A DNA stretch of 64,000 bases from Ipomoea triloba (taxonomy: Eukaryota > Streptophyta > Magnoliopsida > Solanales > Convolvulaceae), in assembly GCF_003576645.1 (NCBI RefSeq), contig NC_044919.1:21926478-21990477 (forward strand), read 5' to 3'. Below, in pieces: positions 1 through 11,973 of this stretch; the first letter of the stretch is position 1, and each line of letters starts with the position of its first letter. The notes beneath the pieces were generated by a model. The model had not been told where the DNA came from. It worked only from the letters and a program-made list of their open reading frames with translations, and did not search any database. The position numbers and the translations under genes were made by a program.

Positions 1-363
1 AAATAACCAGCTTTTACCATAATAACGTTAAAGATATTCCGATTAACACCACAATTTCCTTCTCGTTTCCACCACCTCACCACAACCTAGTTATTCCAAC
101 TAGGGGAAGCAGATCTAGGACCTTTAGTGTGCACACCCCTTGTCGGGATTCCAAGCCCGCAGGTTAGTCACTAGCTCTAGTAACCCTGGATCTGTTTCTA
201 CAAGGTTACTCAACGTGGTTAACACCAATCACTTCAGGGCCCAATGTTTGTGAATCCATTGTGAATGTTAAAAGGAATAGTCTCCAACCTCACACCATAA
301 TTTCATTTTATCTCATTCTTTACTTTCTCACATAACACACTTTAAATAGTATAAACTTACCTT

Positions 364-570
364 CGTATATATATATATATATATCCATACACATATAAGA
401 TCATACCTATTTATACATATATAGTAATTTTTCATATCACTTACATACATACAGTACCAAATATGTACATATATATATACGGTAAACATATATATATATA
501 TATATATACGGTAAATATATATATATATACTGTAAATATATATATATATTTATATATATATATATTCGGT
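364..570. repeat. (TA)n-rich interrupted microsatellite
   Basis: Runs of TA alternate with short ACGGTAAA-like spacers at about 480, 510 and 530. Low-complexity DNA inside the truncated LTR. Confidence 0.85.
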
Positions 571-587
571 ATTATATAGGTATATAT

Positions 588-588
588 A

Positions 589-630
<42 letters not shown>
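588..630. repeat. (AAT)n microsatellite
   Basis: About 14 perfect AAT/ATA trinucleotide repeats. Confidence 0.95.
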
Positions 631-631
<1 letters not shown>

Positions 632-1575
632 TTACACGTACCTATGTATATAATATATATATATAAGATTTTACATATATAGATGCCTTCTTCATATATT
701 CACCACAACATGATCATATACTAATTACTTCACATAATCATACACATGTCTACACATATACTCATGATATACCACAATCACACCAAATTTCATCTACTAA
801 AATCTTTATATCCATACTTTATCAAGAATTTCATGAATATCAAGGTGGAAAAAGGTTTTGGTGGACATAAAGATTACCTTTTCTTCTTGAACTCACACTA
901 ATTTCCTTTGGATGTTCACTCTTCCACTTCCTTTGATTCTTCTACACAATCCATAAATTATCCACAACATACATAATATTAGATCCTTGAGAACACTAAC
1001 TATACTAGAATAAATAGCAAAAATAGGATTTCCTACCTAAAATTTTCCTAAAAAATTCTAGGAAGTGTATAACATCATAACTCCATATTTAAGAAAACTA
1101 TTCTTGGATTCATGATCTATGAAGGAAAACAAAGCTTTTGAACCGATTAAAATTGAAATTTACCGAATAGTTGGAGACTTGAGTAGGAATTTTTGGATAT
1201 GGAAGCTTGAAACTTGATGAAGATGATGAAGGTGATCACACACACTCTCTCTCTCTTGTATTTTCGAAAATGAGGAAGGAAAAGGGAAAAAAATGGCTTT
1301 TATAATTTGATCACACTTTGACTAGTCTCACCTTGTGTGATAAGGTTGAAAGAAAATAATAAAATAATGAAATATCTTCCAACTTATCAGTTGAGGTCCA
1401 AACAGATAAAGTTTCGGTGGAAAATAATTCAAATAGAATAATTTTGAAACCAAAAATTTATTCCAGACTAAAACTCAAAATTGGGCTAGGTTCAGTACAC
1501 TGCGAAATTCTGCGATGCTACGATCACAAAAAAAAAAAAAATTCACTGTTACGGCTAAATTTTCGGGGTATTACA

Positions 1576-3183
1576 AGGTCCCATTCCATGGCCACCCGGA
1601 GTCGATCTGTTGCTCCAGTTGCAAGCTTGAGTGTGCAGGTCTCTTCATGTGACCCCACATGTTATACACAGGCGGTCAAGCATTCTGAGTGGAGAGAGGC
1701 GATGGACCAGGAGTTTAATGCTCTTCTGCAGAATTAGACCTGGGTTTTGGTTCCTCCCAAGGATAGCATGAACGTAATTGGTTGTAAATGGGTCTTCCGC
1801 ACTAAGAGGAAGGCTGACGGCTCCATTGAGAGGTACAAAGCTCGATTAGTGGCTAAGGGGTTTAATCAGGTTCCTGGCCAGGATTTCTTTGACACTTTTA
1901 GTCCAGTGGTCAAACCCACTACGGTCAGGTTACTTCTCTCTCTTGCTATCTCCTCTGGCTGGTGTGTGAGACAGCTGGATGTTCACAATGCTTTCTTGAA
2001 TGGTGCGTTGAATGAGACTGTTTATATGCGATAGCCACCGGGCTACACTGATCCGTAGTTCCCTGCTCATGTCTGTCTCCTTAAAAGGTCCTTGTATGGT
2101 TTAAAGCAGGCTCCGCGGGCTTGGTTCACCCGCTTACATACTGTTCTGTTGTCTGTTGGTTTTAAGGCATCTAAGACTGATGTGTCCTTGTTCTATTTCT
2201 CTCAAGCCTCAACTATCATTTACTTGTTGGTTTATGTAGATGATATTCTTATTATGGGCAATGATCAGGCTGTTCTACAAACTCTGCTCTCTAAGTTTTC
2301 TACTACTTTCAAGATTAGAGATCTTGGTGAGCCTGGGTTTTTCCTTGGGATTGAGACTGTAAAATCCGGTGATGGTGTCATTCTTTCTCAGCACAAGTAT
2401 ATGACAGATATTCTGAAGCGTGCTGGAATGTCAGACTGCAAGCCCCTTGCTACCCCTATTTCTGTTACACGTTCTACTCCCAACAATTCTGATCTGTATG
2501 ATGATCCCACGAAGTACAGAAGCTTAGCTGGTGCGTTGCAGTACTTAACTGTCACAAGACCTGACTTATCATTTGCTGTTAATCTTCTTTGTCAGCATAT
2601 GCATGCCCCTACTACTTCGCATTGGGAACAGCTCAAACGTGTGCTTCGTTATGTTAAAGGCACTATTGGTATGGGTCTCCGTCTAAGGAAGACTGATTCC
2701 GCTCATCTTCATGCTTTTTCGGACTCTGACTGGGCTGGTTGTCCTGAGGACAGGAAGTCCACCAGTGGCTATGCGGTTTTCTTGGAACTAATCTTGTGTC
2801 CTGGGTATGCAAGAAGCAAAGGACTGTTGCGAGATCCTCTACTGAAGCAGAATATAAAGCTCTTGCGGATGTCTGTGCTGAAGTGTTGTGGATTCTATCT
2901 CTTCTACGTGAGATAGGGGTACCCATCATTCCGGTGCCTAAGCTGTGGTGTGACAATCTGGGTGCCACGTATATGTGTGCTAATCCAATTTTTCATGCTC
3001 GCACAAAGCATGTGGAAATCGATTATCACTTTGTCAGGGATAGAGTTGCTGCAGGTGACATCCAGGTTAACTTTATTTCCACCAAGGATCAGATTGCGGA
3101 TATCTTTACCAAACCTCTGGCGGGCCCTCGGTTTTCGTTCTTGAGGGACAAGCTCCAGGTTGTTCCCATACCTTCCGCTTGAG
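1576..3183 (+). pseudogene. Ty1/copia pol fragment (RT-RNase H), Ale/Retrofit-like, inactivated
   Basis: Encodes the C-terminal half of a copia polyprotein. Visible are the RT start (SEWREAMDQEF), [44 protein letters not shown] and the RT active site YVDDIL at about 2236-2253. RNase H follows (SDSDWAGCPEDRKSTSGY, STEAEYKALA, RTKHVEIDYHFVRD), and the protein ends at about 3180. It carries stop codons at about 1735, 2032 and 2056 and a frameshift near 2785, so it is dead. The N-terminal part (gag, protease, integrase) is missing because a gypsy LTR sits at 1575. A polypurine tract (GAGGGGGAG) follows the stop directly. Confidence 0.9.
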
Positions 3184-3189
3184 GGGGAG

Positions 3190-3342
3190 TATTAGGACTC
3201 TACGTAGTTAAATTATATTATGAGTCTGTGTTTGAGTCTGACTATGACTATGACTATCGTCTTATATATATAGTTATAACCTGTACAATTATAACTGATC
3301 ATTATTGAATACAATTACGATTGTTCTCATCAAGAGAACACA
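3190..3342 (+). mobile_element. Short 3' LTR of the Ale-type copia element
   Basis: Follows the polypurine tract GAGGGGGAG at 3181-3189. It begins TATTAGGACTC (the usual TG is mutated) and ends GAGAACACA, about 153 bp, which is in the size range of Ale-type LTRs. The 5' LTR is not in the window, so the ends are inferred from convention. Confidence 0.6.
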
Positions 3343-3718
3343 ATTTTAAAAATGAATGTGACCAATTAAAACAAGGGGTTAATTGAATACAAGGGGTTAA
3401 TTGAATACTTGGGACTTGTATATGAGGCCATTTGACACTTTTCTCTATTTAAAATTTTGTGAAAGGAGAGAACCAGTAGATAGTTAATTACGTAAATTGG
3501 TTAAAATGGTCACATGGAGATGGAAAATGCGAATATGCGGTCATCGATTACGAAATAATCTGTGTATTTGATTGATTCAAATGCGTCTAGATTAATACTT
3601 GGTGTTGCATGTATGACTTTCTAATTTCACAGGTTAGGCGGCTAGGCTCAAACTAAGCACATCACTATTCAGTTGACTTTTCCATTCTTATGAGAAGTTT
3701 TTATATATAGATTTATGA
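3343..3718. other. AT-rich spacer, no gene seen
   Basis: No coding signal. A small direct duplication of AAGGGGTTAATTGAATAC occurs at about 3373-3406. Confidence 0.7.
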
Positions 3719-4129
3719 AAAAATTACGATTTTAGTCTATTAATTGCTTTTTAATTGTTAATGTTGTCTCTAGTTTTAAATTTTAATTAATTTGATTTTC
3801 AGTTTGTTTAAAACTTTTGTTAATTAAATCTCTTTGAGAGATCAAAATGATGATTATCTCATTTTTAAAATTAGTAATTGTCCCGTGCGATGCACGGATA
3901 AGATTTATATCGTGCTAAGTTAAGTAATTTTAATATTAATGTTATTAAAATACTGAAGCACTACAAAGTGCTGTTCGTCCATCAATGTCCTCCATAAAAC
4001 CAAGCAACAAAGTGCCTAAACCAAAAAGCAAGGCAGTGAAAATTCTTCTCAAGTTCAAAGAATACATAAACTCCAATCTTTGCAATTAGTTTTTTTCTTC
4101 TTTATGAAGTCACAACTTTTTAGGTCTCA

Positions 4130-4813
4130 GAGTTGACAAAAACTGATCCATTAGGCATATTTGGATAGAGTTTGTTTGATCATTTTCTCCGTCTTTAGCT
4201 ATTCCTTCAGCAGCAATGGTTGAACTTTTTCCTTCATCACCTGCAGATGCTTCCTAATTGTTTTTCAAATATATATATATATAAAAAAACAAACAAAAAA
4301 CAAACCTTTAGATCATAGTATTCCAAAAAGACAGAAATAATCATATTTCCAAATCAGGGTCCATGTCCTCATCCTCTTCCATCATCACAGAAATAAGATC
4401 CTTTTCTTTATTTAAACCCAATCAAGAACAATAGGTAATTTTACAAAAACTAAAAACCTATTCACATCCTAATAATATTTGCTTTTTTCATACTTTCATA
4501 CTGAAAAATAAACTAAACTAACATTCAATGTCTTTACTATTGCTGCTTTCATATTTCTGCCAGGTAGCTTGAAAAAATGCATCACTTACTCTCTGTACCT
4601 GTATTTGACTAAACAAAATAAATATTTATATTTCAATCCAAGAGTGGTCATATATATACATAATTTTTTGATCTTGTTGTATATGGCTAAATTATGAAAT
4701 AAAACCTCAAGCTTTGAACTGAAATCCTTATCCTTATTCTTGAAAAGTTCTGGACAGGCTAATTCCAAAAGCAGGAATGTTGTAGCTATTTTATTCATTT
4801 GTTCTTTATTTCT
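4130..4813 (-). pseudogene. Captured exon-like fragments, gene not identified
   Basis: Three minus-strand coding-looking segments lie in the Helitron. The first runs from about 4813 to 4711, after an acceptor ATTGCAG, and encodes a helical segment containing TTFLLLELACPELFKNKDKD. It ends at a possible donor (GAG then GTTTTA). The second, about 4395-4340, encodes an acidic segment with VMMEEDEDMDPDLE. The third, about 4255-4130, encodes EGIAKDGENDQTNSIQICLM and LDQFLSTLR-like sequence. I do not recognise the parent gene. The acidic tail and leucine-rich helix suggest a large nuclear protein, but that is a guess. Confidence 0.4.
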
Positions 4814-5084
4814 GCAATAATAATATGTTAGTCCACTAACAGTAAGGTCTTACTCTTAACAAATTATGGAGTATAAGACATACTTGTGTTCTTAAATTAT
4901 ATATACACACACACACATATGAATGAATGCTTATATTTCAGTATTTCTAAATAGCAGTTATAAATATTAATCACTGCTTATAGGTCTAAAATCTGATGAA
5001 AGTATAAAATCTATCTACATATATTATATATTTCAATTTTTCTTATTATTTAGTATTGAAAGAGGATACAGAGATTTACCAAAT

Positions 5085-5300
5085 GTGCAGGTAAATCCTC
5101 CTAATTTTAGTAGAGCCAAATTCTCCTGTCTGGGCCACTTATTCCCGCCGGAATTCCTCTCCGATTCCTCCAGCCTTCCTGCCTTGTCTTCCCCCCTAGC
5201 CACCCAAAAGTGCTCCCGCCGTGGCGCCACCCTCATCGTTGCTGTTCCGCCCACCTGCAGCACTACGAGCTCTGCCACTCTCTAGAACTTCAGGTGGCAT
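5085..5300. other. GC-rich island inside Helitron H1
   Basis: About 200 bp of C-rich, serine/proline-coding-like sequence sits in otherwise AT-rich DNA. This is typical of a captured 5' UTR or first exon. No recognisable protein in any frame. Confidence 0.35.
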
Positions 5301-5567
5301 TGTGCCGCTGTTGCTGTCGCTGCCCCATCGTCGTAGTCGATTGATTCTGTATTTTTTATACTGACAGCCAGTGACGTATCCAGATTTCTTTTGAGGGGGC
5401 GAAGAAGCAAAGGTAGACTAAATTAAAAATGTTTAAACACAAGGTTCAAATACAAATATCAAATATGAATAAATTGTTAAATTACAAAATACATTATAAA
5501 TATTATTGGATATATGCGAAAAATAAAACGCATCAAAATTTTATAAAAATATTCATAACACTATGAC

Positions 5568-6172
5568 TATGCTTGGCAAACCTAGCTGAAAATGTTGTTA
5601 AGCTAAAATCTAAAGAGTTGTTAAGCTAGTTGTTATGCTTAAAAGTGTTTGATAAAATTAGCTTTTTGATAAGCTGATAAATGTAAAAAGACATCTTCAT
5701 ACAATTTAATTAAATAGTTTTAAATTTAAATAGGTTTGTTTATATATTAAGATAAAAACTAATGAAATCAATATATTTTAATAAAATATAAAGTAAGAAC
5801 ATATATTTGAAAACATATAAAGTAAAACAAAATGTTTATAACTCATAAGATTAGTTCATACAAAAATCAATATTCAAACACAAATATTAAATTGAAATTA
5901 CAACCAAACATATTGAAGAGAAAAAGTAAAAAAAGGTTTAGCCAAAAAGATTTTAATTGGGAAGGATAAATGATGTCATTTCTTTAAAATAATAAGGTTA
6001 AAGATGGAAAAAAAAGTTAGGAAGCTACTAACTTATTTTGAAACGCTACCTTAGATAGCGTTCAAAAATAAACTCTTATTTTAAACTACTAACTTATTTT
6101 AAGAACATTACCAAATAGAACTTATAGCTTATTAGTAGCTTAAAATAAAAGCTCTGCCAAACAAAGCCTATA
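5568..6172. mobile_element. Tourist/Harbinger-like MITE, diverged
   Basis: Inverted ends ATGCTTGGCAAA (left) and TTTGCCAAACAAAGCC-like sequence (right, about 6155-6171) enclose AT-rich DNA with repeated AGCTTATTAGTAGC-like motifs. The ends are imperfect and no clear 3-bp duplication could be fixed. Confidence 0.4.
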
Positions 6173-6213
6173 AAACATAGTTATTTCTTTATAAGGAAAT
6201 AGCTATATATGTA

Positions 6214-7090
6214 GGCAAAAACTTGTGTGAGACCGTCTCACAATGAGACGAGTCGGGTCGGGTCGGGTCAAGATATAAATGTAACACTTATATGCACAAA
6301 TGTCATACTTATATGCTCAAATGTAATACTAATCAAGAATAAAATTTTTGTTACTTATAAGGGTAAATGTAATACTTTTAGGGTGTGTTTGGAAACCCTT
6401 GGAAAACCCAGTCAACGGAAAATGATTTCCGTTGACTTGGGAAAATGAGGCCAAAATGGCGGAAAATAACTTCCGCCCAAAATGGGCGGAAGTCATTTTC
6501 CGCCCCTGGAAAATCATATGCTTGGTCGACAGGCTATGCTTTCCGCAGCGGAAACCAGGGGGGAGGTTTTTTTTTTTTTTTTTTGTTACTTTTTTGTTTG
6601 AATGATAAATTTTGTGATTTAAAATATTATTTTTATTTTATTATAATAATTTTAATATTTTAAATAGAATAAAAATATATATAATTATACAATTCTACCC
6701 ATTTTCCAGAAAACGAACCAAACACCCAAAGACAGTTTTTCAGAATACATCCAAACACGGAAAATTGATTGATTTTCCGGAAAATGACTCATTTTCCAGA
6801 AAACATTTTCCAGAAGTCATTTTCCTGCTTTCCAAACACACCCTTAAGGGAAAATACAATACTTTTACATTTCGATTTAAAAGTATTACATTTTTCCACA
6901 AAAGTATTATATTTGCCCTTATAAGTAAGGGACACTTGTCAACATTACTTATTATGAAAAATGTATTACTTTTTCTCTAATAATTAACAAAAATTGTATT
7001 CTTGATTAGTGTTATATTTGAGCATATAAGTATGACATTTGCATGATGTCTTGACCCGACCCGTGAGACGGTCTCACACAAGTGTGACCC
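6214..7090. mobile_element. Mutator-type MITE with GTGAGACCGTCTCAC terminal repeats
   Basis: Terminal inverted repeats contain ACTTGTGTGAGACCGTCTCA (left, 6221-6240) and its inverse at 7061-7082, followed inward by a GGGTCGGGTCAAGA motif on both sides. The 9-bp ATATATGTA occurs at 6205-6213 and 7091-7099 as a target duplication. It holds the Harbinger MITE at 6381. Confidence 0.7.
6381..6843. mobile_element. Harbinger/Tourist-type MITE
   Basis: Ends GGGTGTGTTTGGAAA and the inverted TTTCCAAACACACCC, flanked by TTA at 6378-6380 and 6844-6846. Length 463 bp. The interior is full of GGAAAAT/ATTTTCC palindromes. The TTA duplication is the signature of PIF/Harbinger transposition. Confidence 0.8.
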
Positions 7091-7116
7091 ATATATGTAA
7101 TATACAATTAAAAGGC

Positions 7117-7240
7117 TAAAGACGTAGGTGCTGGACACAAGCTACGGATGATGCAACACCAAGGATTCGAACCCTCATCATTTGCTATACATAACCGTAC
7201 GCCTACTAACTCAGCAAGCTTATCAACTGTTAACCTTTAT
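7117..7240 (-). mobile_element. tRNA-derived SINE-like sequence
   Basis: On the minus strand an A-box-like TTGCTGAGTTAGTAGG (7217-7202) precedes a perfect B-box GGTTCGAATCC (7173-7163) with tRNA-like spacing. The body downstream resembles a SINE. No clear tail or target duplication was found. Confidence 0.5.
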
Positions 7241-7925
7241 CTGCTTTTATATATGTATATATAAAACATGTACTATATATACATATATACATACAAAGGC
7301 TATATATGGGGTGGGGTGAGGTGAGTGGGGACAGCTGCCCCCACTGCCCCCAGGGTGATTCCGTCCCTGTTGGCAGCCATTCTTTCTGATTGGTTAAGGG
7401 ATTGGTAGTGTTTGTATTAGAGACAAAGTGATGTATTTATAATTATTTAGCGGTTAGTTGAAACCGATCTCGTAGTGAACTTCAGGAAACCAATCGTTTC
7501 GACGCCATTTATTAAGCTGATAAAAACCAAATGCCCAAATTAAATATTACTTATTAATATAAATAAGAAAATATAATAATTATTTTCTTAGTAAATGAAC
7601 AATCACCACTCACCGGTCTCTATGTATTACTCGCTGAAAATCGAAAATTAATTTAGTTTTGGTAAATGAACAATTGCCATGTATTTAAGCAATGAATTCA
7701 ATGCTTACCATTTCTATTAAACGATGCAGTTTTTGGTGGGCGGGAAAATTTTTCACTAAATTATTTTGCTTTATTATATATAGAGATAGAGATTTCGTCA
7801 TTTTGATCCTCAAAGAGTTTAATTGACAAATTTTAAACAATTAGAGGATCAAATTTGTTGAAATTGAAAACTATGAACTACATTAATAGTTGGGAAATAA
7901 TTGAAGAACAAAAAATGATTATTTT

Positions 7926-8937
7926 TCCTTTATTTATTTTACACTTAGATAATTGAATATTTAATTTGTCAGACTAACTCTAAACCTACATAACCCTCCC
8001 TTAAAGTCACTACGTTTTTTATTTATTTTATTTATATTAAAGGATTGTTTAAAAGCAAAAAAGAAGAAGACTTCTAAAAGTTAATTTTTGAATTTTTTGT
8101 TACTTAAAAAAACTATATTTACTCAAAAAAGATTTTTTAGATTCCTTTCTCATACTCGACTCTCTCCCCCCCTCCCCCGCCCCCCTTCCTCTCTCTCTAA
8201 GTAGCATCAAATGAAAGGGCCAATCCATCATATGTCCATTTACTATTGGCATTGGACTAGGCTAACTCAGCTAAATTTGAATTGGGTTGGATTGGGCTAA
8301 ACAATAAAAATCTTGGTCTAAAGTTGTTTAGTTTATATCTCAATTTTTCATTTACTAGTTCTTCAATTTTTCATTTCACTAATTTCATGATTTCATTTTA
8401 CAAACTTAACTTTTAGATAAAAATAAATTCAATACACTAATATTAAATGTGTAAACTGTAACAAAAGTTAATAAAAGTATATTACTAAATAATTACAACT
8501 AGTTTTGCTAAAAAAAAATCATTCTAGTGCATAGTTTGAATTCAAAACAAAATAAGCAGAACTTTATTGATTACAATCTCCCCATATAGCATTTGTAATG
8601 TCTTTTTGGACCTCATGTATGACATGTTGTTGAGACATACGTAACTCTATAGGTTCATTTCTACCACTACTTTCACTACTACTAGGCATTTTCATGTAGT
8701 GCCGGAGCCATGATTCAAATTCATTGGTGCAATATATTAAATTTAATATTACTTTAATTGATGTAGAAATATAAATATAATTTCAATTTATAAATAAATG
8801 TCTTAATTTTACGATTGTCCACAACGTGTGCTCAACTTTTGAAAATGTTGTATAATTTTTTCTTTATCAATACTTTCAAACACATCCTTTTTAATAAATG
8901 TAACCAAACAATCTCTTATTCGATTGCACAATCTATT
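7926..8937. other. AT-rich spacer with old repeat debris
   Basis: No coding signal. A C-rich tract with CT repeats is at 8160-8200. GTGCCGGAGCCATGATTC at about 8699 resembles a hAT-type terminus without a partner. Confidence 0.6.
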
Positions 8938-9177
8938 CTTTGTTTTTAAAATTTAGCTAAAAATGACATTTAAAGTAGTTAGTTTGTGGTATAAGTTTCA
9001 GTGGAGTTCACTTCCGATTTGGGTTAGGTTAAAGCAGATTCGAGTTCTCCTAAGTGATAGTTTAATTTCTTATATTATACGCACAAATGGATAATGGGTG
9101 AATCAGAAATTGATTTTCAAAGTATACCCATTTGAATAGAGAAAAATAAAACTGGGAAGACTTTTAAAGGAACCTTT
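8938..9177 (+). repeat. Partial copia LTR, tandem to LTR A
   Basis: Diverged copy of the first 240 bp of the LTR that starts at 9178. Shared features in the same order are TTAGCTAAAA, TTTGTGGTA, a GGGTTAGGTTAAAG/GGGCCGGGTCAAAG pair, and a TAATGGGTGAAT/TAATAGGTGAAT pair. Confidence 0.6.
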
Positions 9178-9440
9178 TGTTGGAAATTTTAGCTAAAATA
9201 ACTATTTTGAATGGCTATTTTGTGGTACAAATATATGTGGGGGTACACTTCAAATTTGGGCCGGGTCAAAGTGGATTCAAGTTGTTCGTAATGAGATGAA
9301 AAGATTGATATATTGTACGCTCAAAATTGGTAATAGGTGAATGACAAATTGATTCTCAAAGTGAACATATTTTTTAGAAAAGTCAAAATTAATCCTTAAG
9401 AACTTATTATGGATTTTTGGCATAGTGTACGAAAGGTTAA

Positions 9441-9763
9441 GGTCTTGTTTGGTAAAATAGTTAGCTTTTCAGTTAATTTTGGCTTATTTGACCACTATTA
9501 GCTGTTTGACTTGGTTAAAAAATCAATATAAGTGGTTGGTTAATAAGTTTTTTGTAACTCCAAAATGCTAAAATTTAAAAAAAGCTTTTCAAAGCAACTT
9601 TTTCAAATAGCTTTTTGAGAAAAACAATTATACCAAACAACTATCAGCTAACAACTAATTTACCAAACACCTTTTACAATCAGCTAATGTTATCAACTAG
9701 TCATATCCTATAACTTAATCAGCTAATATTTATCAACTAACCAACCATTTACCAAACAAGGCC
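9441..9763. mobile_element. Harbinger/Tourist-type MITE
   Basis: Ends GGTCTTGTTTGGTAAA and inverted TTTACCAAACAAGGCC, flanked by TAA at 9438-9440 and 9764-9766. Length 323 bp, non-coding. Confidence 0.8.
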
Positions 9764-10384
9764 TAAATGTAATTAAGCTTTAAGGAAGCTTAATTAATGA
9801 ATGGTGCCTATGCTCACCTTAATTACATAGCACTAATGGTGCTAAGTAATTAAGCACTGAATGGTGCTTTAGAAGCACCAAGTGGTGCTTTGTTAGCACC
9901 GAATGGGTAGCACTATTTAATTTATTTCAGTTAATTCCGAATGGTTATTAACATTTTGGATGTACAAACATCTTGGTTACTCAAATGTTATGAAATATGT
10001 TATTAATGGTCGGTAAAAATTAATTGTATATTAATTTCGTAACCATTGATATTATTTCAATAATAAGTATGACTGTTTTAAACGTTATAATCTGATTATT
10101 AATTCGGATTTATTGTGCATATTAATGCTAAAATTTATTTGATCCCCTATATAATCCTTGTGTGTTTGGGCAGAATTTGATAACTTGAAAAATTCATCTT
10201 TCTTTCCTACGTTGTCCTCTTCCCAAAACTCTGCTTATACATTCCTAAAAGTTTTTCTTTTCAAGCCTGTTGTTTCTAGTTCGTCGAAGGTATTATTGTT
10301 TGAGTGCTCAAACATAGTATCGCTAATCCATTTTATCTTGGGAGGCCGACACTACAACGCTCCTAGCACTATCCACTACAAAAA

Positions 10385-11060
10385 ACGCCTATTTAATGAC
10401 GGATTTAGCGACGGAAAATTTTCGTTGCTACATTAGCGACGGAATAGCGATAACTTAGCGACAGATTTTAATTTTGTTGTTAAATTGACGTTTAACGACG
10501 GATTAGCGATGAATTTTGCGACGGAATATTTCCGTCGTTAAATACGTAGCTAATTTTAGCGGTAAATTTTGGCGCAAAAAAATAACGATGAATTTGCGAC
10601 GGATTTTTTTGCGGATTAGCCCAAAAAATTTTAATAATCTTAATTGTTACAATTTAGCGACGGATTTGAGAATCCGTCATTATATTTAGCGACGGATTTT
10701 GAATCCGTTGCTAAACATACAAGCCGAGAGTATTGTTTTTAAATTTTAGCGACGGATTTAAGAATCCGTCGCTATATTTAGTGACGGATTATTAAATCGG
10801 TTGCTAAATATACAAGACGAGATTTTTTTTAAAAATATTTTAGCGACGGATTTAAGAATCCGTCGCTATGTGTAGCGACAGATGATTAAATTCGTCGCTA
10901 AATATACAAGACAATAATTTTTTTATATTGTAGCGACGGATTACTTAATCCGTCGCTAAATATACAAGATGAAAGTTTTGTTTTTATATTTTAGCTACGG
11001 ATTATTTAATCCGTCGCTATCGTAATTAAAGGTAAAATTATCTTATATTTTAGCGACGGT
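10385..11060. repeat. Left subterminal repeat array of the CACTA element
   Basis: About 20 copies of a TAGCGACGG core in direct and inverted orientation, many paired as AGCGACGGATT...AATCCGTCGCT hairpins. Confidence 0.9.
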
Positions 11061-11202
11061 TTGATCCGTTGCTATGTATATAATATTAAATAATTAAATA
11101 ATTAAATTAAATAATATTAAATAAAAATAAGAATAATTACTTTCAAAATAAAAAGGTATCAGAATAATAATATATTGAGCTATACCATTGAAAACCTAAA
11201 AT

Positions 11203-11555
11203 CTAAGGACACAGCCGATACACCTCCTCCGCCTCCCCTACGACTTTGCGAGTTGCGACCTCCTTCGCCTCCTTTGCGGCTTTGCGAGTAATGAACGGCG
11301 AGCAGCCGATACACCTCCTCCTGCCTCTCCTGCGATTCTGCGAACAGCTTACGAAGACTCTTCCGCAACTCTGCGACTCTGCATCTTTGTCACTCACGTC
11401 TCCACCCCAGCCCGTCGCCGTCGTCTTTGCTACCCACGTCTCCGTCGCTCCCTTTTCGTCCTTCCGCCGTCGCTCTCTCGTCCAGTTGTCGTTCGCCATG
11501 GTCGCCCTCTCTTCTAGCCGCCGTCATCTCGATGTGATGCCGATGCCGTCGTAAG
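11203..11555 (+). pseudogene. GC-rich exon-like block in the CACTA element, gene unknown
   Basis: Abruptly GC-rich, with CGTCGC, CTCCTCC and GCGAC repeats, ending at a possible donor (CGTCGTAAGTC near 11550). An ATG in good context lies at 11498. It resembles a captured 5' UTR and first exon. The internal CTTTGCGA/CTGCGA repeats make it low complexity, and no protein family is recognised. Confidence 0.35.
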
Positions 11556-11973
11556 TCTTTTATTGATTATTTCTCTTTTCTCAAATCTTGTATATTTGAT
11601 AACATATGCATAGACTATATATAGTTGGCTGATTTTTATTGAGTATGTGAGCACTTTCCAGTAAATAAAATGTGTACAATATTGCAATTGCCTTTTTGAA
11701 TACATATATGAACTGATGTTATGCAGTTACTAGTCAGAATGGTGACCAAAAACCTATAATTTTGGTGAGACATATAGATTTGCTCAATCTGATAGTACTA
11801 AACAATGGCCTTATTTATTCCAAGCTCTAAATAAATTTGAGGTGTCTAGTTCATTTTTCTTATTACCGGATTAATGTCATTTGTGATAACTAATTTCATG
11901 TTGAACCCTTTGCTTGATTAATTTAGATAACTTGCTGATAAGCTTAAGTTCCTTTCCTCACTTAATTTTTCAG

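Larger units (their letters stand above)
1..1575 (-). mobile_element. Tekay-type (chromovirus-like) LTR, 5' part, truncated by the window start
   Basis: Read on the minus strand, this LTR starts at 1575 with TGTAATACCCCG. Its first 250 bases match, with substitutions, the solo LTR at 29521-32438, for example the stretch around 1410-1500 against 29813-29940. It lies directly against copia pol sequence at 1576, so it inserted into that element. The distal end and target duplication are outside the window. Assignment to the Tekay/Del group rests on the TGTAA-CCCC start and long LTR and is inferred. Confidence 0.6.
5369..7369. mobile_element. hAT-like non-autonomous transposon
   Basis: Ends are CAGTGACG (5369) and the inverted CGTCCCTG (7369). 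The subterminal sequences are also related: GAGGGGGCG on the left and GGGGGCAGTGGGGGC on the right strand. The flanking octamers CTGACAGC and TTGGCAGC match at 6 of 8 positions, compatible with an old 8-bp duplication. No transposase. It carries several later insertions. Confidence 0.5.
3871..7792 (-). mobile_element. Non-autonomous Helitron (H1)
   Basis: On the minus strand the element starts TCTCTATCTCTATATATAAT at 7792, preceded by A. It ends CTAA at 3871, followed by T, as expected for Helitron insertion between A and T. The 3' end has the palindrome CCGTGCATCGCACGG about 10 bases before CTAA, the usual 3' hairpin position. The 5' end resembles the second Helitron at 27818. No Rep/helicase is seen. 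It carries unidentified exon-like pieces and nested DNA transposons. Confidence 0.75.
3719..7925. repeat. Foldback (hairpin) element split by a Helitron
   Basis: The left arm (about 3719-3870) and right arm (about 7793-7925) are inverted copies of each other. For example, CTCTTTGAGAGATCAAAATGA on the left matches TCATTTTGATCCTCAAAGAG on the right. The Helitron termini fall exactly between the arms, so the original hairpin element was about 280 bp and the Helitron landed near its loop. Outer ends are approximate. Confidence 0.6.

Noticed and set aside
2663..2968. Minus-strand open frame over the copia RNase H region
   Set aside because: Shadow of the plus-strand RNase H coding sequence; no independent homology.
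11180..11554. Overlapping frames on both strands in the GC-rich CACTA block
   Set aside because: All six frames are open because of GC-rich low complexity; only kept as an exon-like block.
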